Shown piece after piece: positions 59,834-64,000 of a DNA stretch of 64,000 nucleotides. Position 1 is the stretch's first letter. Each line of letters begins with the position of its first letter. Origin of the DNA: Promicromonosporaceae bacterium (GTDB taxonomy: Bacteria > Actinomycetota > Actinomycetes > Actinomycetales > Cellulomonadaceae); assembly GCA_009783295.1 (NCBI GenBank), contig WRHK01000002.1, positions 62,001 through 126,000 of the forward strand. The letters are read 5' to 3'. The notes under the pieces were generated by a model. The model searched no databases. It saw nothing but the letters and a program-made list of their open reading frames with translations, and was not told where the DNA came from. The position numbers and the translations under genes were made by a program.

Positions 59834-60966
59834 AGCGAGTGCACCAGCTCGACGACCCGCGTCAGCACCGTCGGGTCCGTCTCGGGCGGCACGCCGTGCC
59901 CGAGGTTCACCACGTGCCCCTGCGCCCCGGCGCCCCGCGCGACGACCTCGCGCACGTGCGCCTCGAGCACCTCCCACGGCGCCGCGAGCAGCGCGGGGTC
60001 GATGTTGCCCTGGATGCTGACGCCCCTGCCCACCATGGCCAGAGCCTCGTCGAGCGGCGTGCGGTAGTCGACCCCGACGGCGCGGTCCGCGATGCCGGCG
60101 GTCGTCAGGACGTCGCGCATCGCGGGGAGCAGGTGCCCGGTGCCCGTGCCGAAGTGGATGCCCGGCACGCCCAGGTCCGCGACGTGCGACAGCGCCTGCG
60201 CCGACGCCGGCGCGACGCGCGCCGTGTAGTCGGCCAGCGACAGGCCGCCCGCCCACGAGTCGAACAGCTGCACGGCCGACGCACCCGCCAGCACCTGCGT
60301 CCGCAGGAACTGCCCCGTGAGCTCGGCCGTCCACGCCACGAGCCGGTCCCACGTCTCCGGGTCCGCGTGCATGAGCGTGCGCGCCGCCAGGTGGTCGCGC
60401 GACGGCTTCCCCTCGACCAGGTACGCCGCCAGCGTGAACGGCGCCCCGCCGAACCCGATCAGCGGCGTCGAACCCAGCTCCGCGACCGTCAGCGCCACGG
60501 CCTCCCGGATCGGCGCCAGCGCCTCGTCCGTCATCGACAGCGCGGTGAGCTTCTCGACGTCGGCCGCCGTGCGGTACGGCTGGTCCATCACCGGGCCCAC
60601 CCCCGGCTTGATCTCCACGTCCACGCCCGCCAGGCGCAGGGGCACCACGATGTCGGAGTAGAAGATCGCCGCGTCCACGTGGTGCCGGCGCACCGGCTGA
60701 AGTGTGATCTCCGTCGCAAGCGGCGGGTTCAGGCACGAGTCGAGCATCGCGTGCCCCACCCGAACCTGGCGGAACTCGGGCAGCGAACGGCCCGCCTGAC
60801 GCATGAACCACACCGGCAGACGCTCCGGCCGGTCGCCGCGCAGTGCCCTGACCAGCGGAGACGCAGCCGTCCGTCCGTCGTTGAGCGGGTGGGCGGCCGG
60901 GAGGGCGGACGTCGTCGCGGGGGTGGTGGCGCCGGACGGCGTGGATGCCGGAGTGTGGGAGGTCAC
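59830..60966 (-). CDS. hemE: Uroporphyrinogen decarboxylase
   Basis: 378 aa from GTG 60966; TTG 60972 is possible. Removes four carboxylates from uroporphyrinogen III. The substrate-binding motif PVWFMRQAGRSLPEF is complete, and DSWAGGLS, FGTGTGHLLPA and GNIDPALL follow. A Thr/Pro/Ala N-terminal extension of about 30 residues precedes the catalytic barrel. First gene of the heme operon and divergent from hemA. Confidence 0.97.
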   Translation of the reverse strand: MTSHTPASTPSGATTPATTSALPAAHPLNDGRTAASPLVRALRGDRPERLPVWFMRQAGRSLPEFRQVRVGHAMLDSCLNPPLATEITLQPVRRHHVDAAIFYSDIVVPLRLAGVDVEIKPGVGPVMDQPYRTAADVEKLTALSMTDEALAPIREAVALTVAELGSTPLIGFGGAPFTLAAYLVEGKPSRDHLAARTLMHADPETWDRLVAWTAELTGQFLRTQVLAGASAVQLFDSWAGGLSLADYTARVAPASAQALSHVADLGVPGIHFGTGTGHLLPAMRDVLTTAGIADRAVGVDYRTPLDEALAMVGRGVSIQGNIDPALLAAPWEVLEAHVREVVARGAGAQGHVVNLGHGVPPETDPTVLTRVVELVHSL

Positions 60967-61015
60967 GGGCAAGGATTCTGCCTCGCCCAGCCCGGCAGCC
61001 TAAAGTCTCTGCACT
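60967..61015. promoter_or_regulatory. Shared 49-bp divergent promoter of hemA and hemE
   Basis: For hemA a -10-like TAAAGT (61001-61006) lies 9 nt before the GTG. For hemE a -10-like CAGAAT (minus strand, 60980-60975) lies 8 nt before its GTG, and TTTAGG (61004-60999) 18 bp upstream could be its -35, which would overlap the hemA -10. Both mRNAs would be leaderless or nearly so. Confidence 0.5.
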
Positions 61016-62422
61016 GTGGTACTGCTCTCCCTCACCGCCAGCCACCGCGAGCTGGACCTCGACGCGCTCGAGCGCCTGTCGACCGGTTCCGCGTCCGTGG
61101 GACGCACGGTCGTGGGCACGTGCGAGCCGGTGCAGGGCGCCGTCGTCATCTCCACCTGCAACAGGTTCGAGGTGTACCTCGACGTCGAGGCCCCCATGAG
61201 CGGGCCCGCGCTCCAGCACGCCACGGCCCACGTCGCCGAGCTCGTCGCCGTCGCGTCCGGCGTGGACGCCGCCACCGCCGTCGAGTCGTTCACCGTGCGC
61301 ACCGCGTCCGCCGTGCCCGAGCACCTGTTCGCCGTCGCCTCCGGCCTCGACTCCATGGTGATCGGCGAGCGCGAGATCGCCGGGCAGGTCAAGCGCGCCC
61401 TCGAGATCGCCCGCGACGAGCACACCACCTCCAAGACCCTCGAGCTGCTGTTCCAGACGGCGTCGCGCACCTCCAAGCGCGTCGGCGCCTCCACCGAGCT
61501 CGGCGCCACCGGCCGCTCCGTGGTCAGGCTCGCGCTCGACCTCGCCGCCGACACGCTGCCCGAGTGGCGCTCCGTCCGCACCGTCCTCATCGGCACCGGC
61601 TCCTACGCCGGCGCCACCGTCGCCGCGCTGCACGGCCGCGGCTCCGACGACGTCCGCGTCTTCTCCCGCTCCGGCCGCGCCGAGGTGTTCGCCCAGGGGC
61701 ACGACGTCGTCGCGCTGGGCCAGGACGAGGAGGCCCTGGTCGAGGCGCTCGCCGAGGCCGACCTCGTCGTCTCCGTCTCGGGCGCTCGCGGCCGCGCGAA
61801 CCCGGACTCGGAGGCGTCGCTCGAGTACGTGCTCGACGCCGCCGCCGTCGCGCGGGCCCGCGTCCGCGCCACGGAGCGCGCCTCCCGCATGCGGGGCGTG
61901 CCGCGCCCGCTCGTGGTGCTCGACCTCGCGCTGCACCGCGACGTCGACCCCGAGGTCGCCGACGTCGAGGGCGTGCTGCTCTACGACCTGCAGTCCCTCA
62001 AGGCGCACGCCCCGGCCACCGCGCGGGCCGTGGTGGACGGAGCGCGCGAGATCGTGGACGGCGCCGCCCGCGAGTTCGTCGAGAACCAGGTGGGCCGCGC
62101 GGCCGACGCCGCCGTCGTCGCCCTGCTCGACGAGGCCGAGCGCGTCGCCCAGGCCGAGATCGACGCGACGGTCGCCCGCCTGCGCGACGAGCTCGCCGCC
62201 CGGGGCGAGCTCGACGCCCTGGGCCGCCCGGCCGAGCCCAGCGAGGACGACGTCGAGCGCATCTCCCGCGACGTCCGCAAGCGCGCCCACGCCGACCTGC
62301 ACACGCGCATCGTGGCGGTGCGGGCGCAGGCGGTGGCGAACGCCCGGGCCGCGGAGCGCGAGGTCGCCGAGGCGGCCGAGGAGCTCACGGCCGACCAGCC
62401 GTCCCCCGAGCGCACGTCCTGA
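61016..62422 (+). CDS. hemA: Glutamyl-tRNA reductase
   Basis: 468 aa. Reduces glutamyl-tRNA to glutamate-1-semialdehyde, the first committed step. Catalytic Cys48 is in VVISTCNRFEVY. FAVASGLDSMVIGEREI and the NADPH motif IGTGSYAGATVAAL follow, then the dimerisation domain. The C-terminal tail (about 415-468) is long, Ala/Glu-rich and probably helical or disordered. GTG 61016. Confidence 0.97.
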   Translation: MVLLSLTASHRELDLDALERLSTGSASVGRTVVGTCEPVQGAVVISTCNRFEVYLDVEAPMSGPALQHATAHVAELVAVASGVDAATAVESFTVRTASAVPEHLFAVASGLDSMVIGEREIAGQVKRALEIARDEHTTSKTLELLFQTASRTSKRVGASTELGATGRSVVRLALDLAADTLPEWRSVRTVLIGTGSYAGATVAALHGRGSDDVRVFSRSGRAEVFAQGHDVVALGQDEEALVEALAEADLVVSVSGARGRANPDSEASLEYVLDAAAVARARVRATERASRMRGVPRPLVVLDLALHRDVDPEVADVEGVLLYDLQSLKAHAPATARAVVDGAREIVDGAAREFVENQVGRAADAAVVALLDEAERVAQAEIDATVARLRDELAARGELDALGRPAEPSEDDVERISRDVRKRAHADLHTRIVAVRAQAVANARAAEREVAEAAEELTADQPSPERTS

Positions 62423-62429
62423 CGGGGAC

Positions 62430-63818
62430 TCAGACCTCCCAGCGCGCGTGGTCGGTGCCCCACGGTCGCGCCGGGAACGGGTAGTCCTCGAAGCCCGGGA
62501 TCGCCGGTCGCGCCGTCGTGACCTCCGGGTTGTGGCCGTGGCTCACCACCGCCGAGCGCGGCGGCGTCGCCGCCCGCGGGTGCTGGGGGTCGCGTCCGGG
62601 GGCGTCCAGCAGCCAGGCCGCGGTCCGCGCGAGCGACACGACGACGTCGCGCCCCTGCCCGTCGCGGGCCCGCGCGGCGAGCGCGTCGACGACGCCGGCC
62701 GCCAGCAGGTACCCCGACGCGTGGTCCAGCGCCTGCGCGGGCAGCGCCCCCGGGCCGGCCGCCTCGCGCGCGTCGCCGCCCAGCGACTCCACGATCGAGA
62801 TCCCCGTCGCCGCCTGCACGATCGAGTCGAAGCCCCGGCGCTCGGCCCACGGCCCGTCCTCGCCCCACGCGTCGACGCGGGCGTGCACGGCCGCCGCGGG
62901 CACCTCCAGGCCGTACGTCTCGACCGCGCCGGGGCGGTAGCCGGTCACCAGCACGTCCGCCACGTCGAGCAGGTCCTGCGCGCGGGCGATGTCGCCGTCG
63001 TCGTGCAGGTCGAGCAGGGCGGTGCGCTTGCCCTGGCCGGTGTCGAGGTGCTGGGAGCGGATCTCCGCCGGCACGGGCGGGTCGACCCGCAGCACCTGCG
63101 CGCCCAGCAGCGCGAGCGTGCGCGTGGCGACAGGCCCGGCGATCACGCGCGTGAGGTCCAGCACGCGCACGCCGCGCAGCGGCTGGGGCCCGCCGGCCAG
63201 CGGTGTGGAGGGGCCCTTGTCCTCGCGCGTCGTCAGCCGCACCAGCGGGCCCGACGCCGCCGCCACGCCCTGCGGGGACGCCCGCCACTCCTCCTCCGTG
63301 CGGACGCGCACCGCGACGGCGCCGCCCGCCATCGCGCTGTCCTCGACGTTCTGCGCGTCCATGACGGCCAGCGCCTCGGCGAGCCGCTCCGGCCCGACGG
63401 CGGCGCCAGCCCGGTGCAGGCCCAGCATCGCCAGCGCGCGGTGGGCGTGGTGCGGGTAGTTCGCGTGCGTGCGCACCCAGCCGTCGCGCGTGCGGAAGAA
63501 CCCCGACAGCGGCGCGAAGCCCGGCACCTCGTGCCCGTCGAGCCGGAACACCTGGTCGGCGGAGAACGACGCCGCCAGCCGCCCCAGGTCGAGCGGCGCG
63601 TCCACCAGCGGGCCCGCCGCCCCGGCGCGCGCCGCGGCCCGCCGCAGGGCCTGCACCGACCCCACGGCCAGGTCGAGCACGGGGAGGGTCGCGGCGAGCC
63701 ACGGCTGGTCGGTCCCGGTGAGTGCGCCGAGGTCGGGCCCGCCGTCGGTGTCGCCTACGATCCCGGCGCCCGCCTCGTAGTCCGCGACGAGCGTGGCCCC
63801 CGTGCCACTTCTCTCCAT
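62430..63818 (-). CDS. CoA-transferase family III (CaiB/BaiF-like) protein
   Basis: 462 aa from ATG 63818. Family III CoA transferases move CoA between carboxylic acids. The second half shows LRGVRVLDLTRVIAGPVATR, then LLGAQVLRVDPP and LDLHDD, the usual start of the fold; the first half (LDGHEVPGFAPLSGFFRTRD) resembles a second, degenerate copy. The catalytic Asp region is unclear: the usual N-terminal GxGxGD loop is not obvious. It may be inactive or act on an unknown acyl-CoA. Confidence 0.82.
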   Translation of the reverse strand: MERSGTGATLVADYEAGAGIVGDTDGGPDLGALTGTDQPWLAATLPVLDLAVGSVQALRRAAARAGAAGPLVDAPLDLGRLAASFSADQVFRLDGHEVPGFAPLSGFFRTRDGWVRTHANYPHHAHRALAMLGLHRAGAAVGPERLAEALAVMDAQNVEDSAMAGGAVAVRVRTEEEWRASPQGVAAASGPLVRLTTREDKGPSTPLAGGPQPLRGVRVLDLTRVIAGPVATRTLALLGAQVLRVDPPVPAEIRSQHLDTGQGKRTALLDLHDDGDIARAQDLLDVADVLVTGYRPGAVETYGLEVPAAAVHARVDAWGEDGPWAERRGFDSIVQAATGISIVESLGGDAREAAGPGALPAQALDHASGYLLAAGVVDALAARARDGQGRDVVVSLARTAAWLLDAPGRDPQHPRAATPPRSAVVSHGHNPEVTTARPAIPGFEDYPFPARPWGTDHARWEV

Positions 63819-63896
63819 GGACCGACCGTAGGCCGCGCACGCGACCCTCACCACAGCGGGCAACCGGCTCGCCGCCCGGCCGGTACGATCGCCCGC

Positions 63897-64000
63897 ATGG
63901 CCAAGAGCTCCGCGTCCGACTTCGTGCTGCGTCCCTTCGAGGGTCTCCCCGGTGAGCCGGACTGGGTCGCGTTCCGCGAGATCGTGCCCGCGGCGACGGC
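63897..64000 (+). CDS. DUF5926-family protein, N-terminal fragment (runs off the window)
   Basis: 34 full codons are visible from ATG 63897: VLRPFEGLPGEPDWVAFREI then VPAATA, the conserved start of the actinobacterial DUF5926 family (about 280-300 aa). A -10-like TACGAT (63884-63889) lies 7 nt upstream, so the start is probably leaderless. Function unknown. Confidence 0.82.
   Translation, partial: MAKSSASDFVLRPFEGLPGEPDWVAFREIVPAAT

Noticed and set aside
58833-62302. Long minus-strand frame running upstream of hemG across hemE and hemA
   Set aside because: Only the part from GTG 59833 has FAD-enzyme motifs; the rest is antisense or out of frame to hemE and hemA.

Overview
The window is very GC-rich (roughly 73% by eye) and densely coded on both strands, with many GTG starts and 1-4 nt start/stop overlaps. 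Gene content (GH10 xylanase, PPDK with its regulator, two CrcB proteins, a zinc-finger anti-sigma pair, a DUF5926 gene, actinobacterial heme gene order) points to a plant-polymer-degrading actinobacterium. Cellulomonadaceae or Promicromonosporaceae (Micrococcales) is the likeliest placement; this is inference, because no rRNA gene is present.

Layout. 1-2.0 kb: end of an aldo/keto reductase, a 73-aa protein and a GH10 xylanase lipoprotein. 2.1-3.2 kb: a solitary, lower-GC restriction-type nuclease-domain gene. 3.3-10.6 kb: thioredoxin/NHL protein, ppdK with its regulatory kinase/phosphorylase, a HAD hydrolase and an endonuclease IV homologue. 10.8-14.7 kb: an ECF sigma/anti-sigma system with YceI and lipoprotein partners, then an epimerase. 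14.8-20.4 kb: ppc, a VOC protein, a 5'-3' exonuclease, two crcB genes and a 54-aa ORF. 20.5-26.7 kb: a signalling block (SnoaL-type sigma factor, GAF/SpoIIE/HATPase protein, large LuxR ATPase). 26.8-33.2 kb: small conserved proteins, a LuxR-type regulator, a class B penicillin-binding lipoprotein and a NarL two-component system. 33.3-35.3 kb: an insertion-like segment with two small regulator/membrane-protein cassettes, next to what looks like the cut 5' end of a gene. 35.3-41.7 kb: nadE, copC-like, a metallopeptidase-like protein, HU, and a large UPF0104-type membrane protein with a pseudokinase-like middle. 41.9-47.2 kb: a complete peptide/nickel-type ABC transporter. 47.2-54.2 kb: CPBP protease, SRPBCC protein, the csoR/copZ/copA copper module, and an MFS/HxlR/reductase operon. 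54.2-62.4 kb: heme genes hemE-hemG-hemC-hemD-hemB-hemL in one overlapping minus-strand operon, divergent from hemA. 62.4 kb to the end: a CoA-transferase III protein and the start of a DUF5926 gene.

The most unusual content is not in the proteins. Three different short inverted-repeat families are scattered through the window. Two of them have entered coding sequence in frame (the NHL protein and hemD). The third, built on GCGAGATAGAGC in about 20-bp steps, sits in two convergent gene gaps with different copy number. Several regulatory sites can be read directly: a matched pair of divergent ECF promoters (TGAACC-N16-CGTCGT) flanking the sigma operon, tandem palindromes in front of both cassettes at 33-35 kb, a CsoR operator, and many promoters whose -10 lies 6-9 nt from the start codon, which suggests leaderless transcripts.
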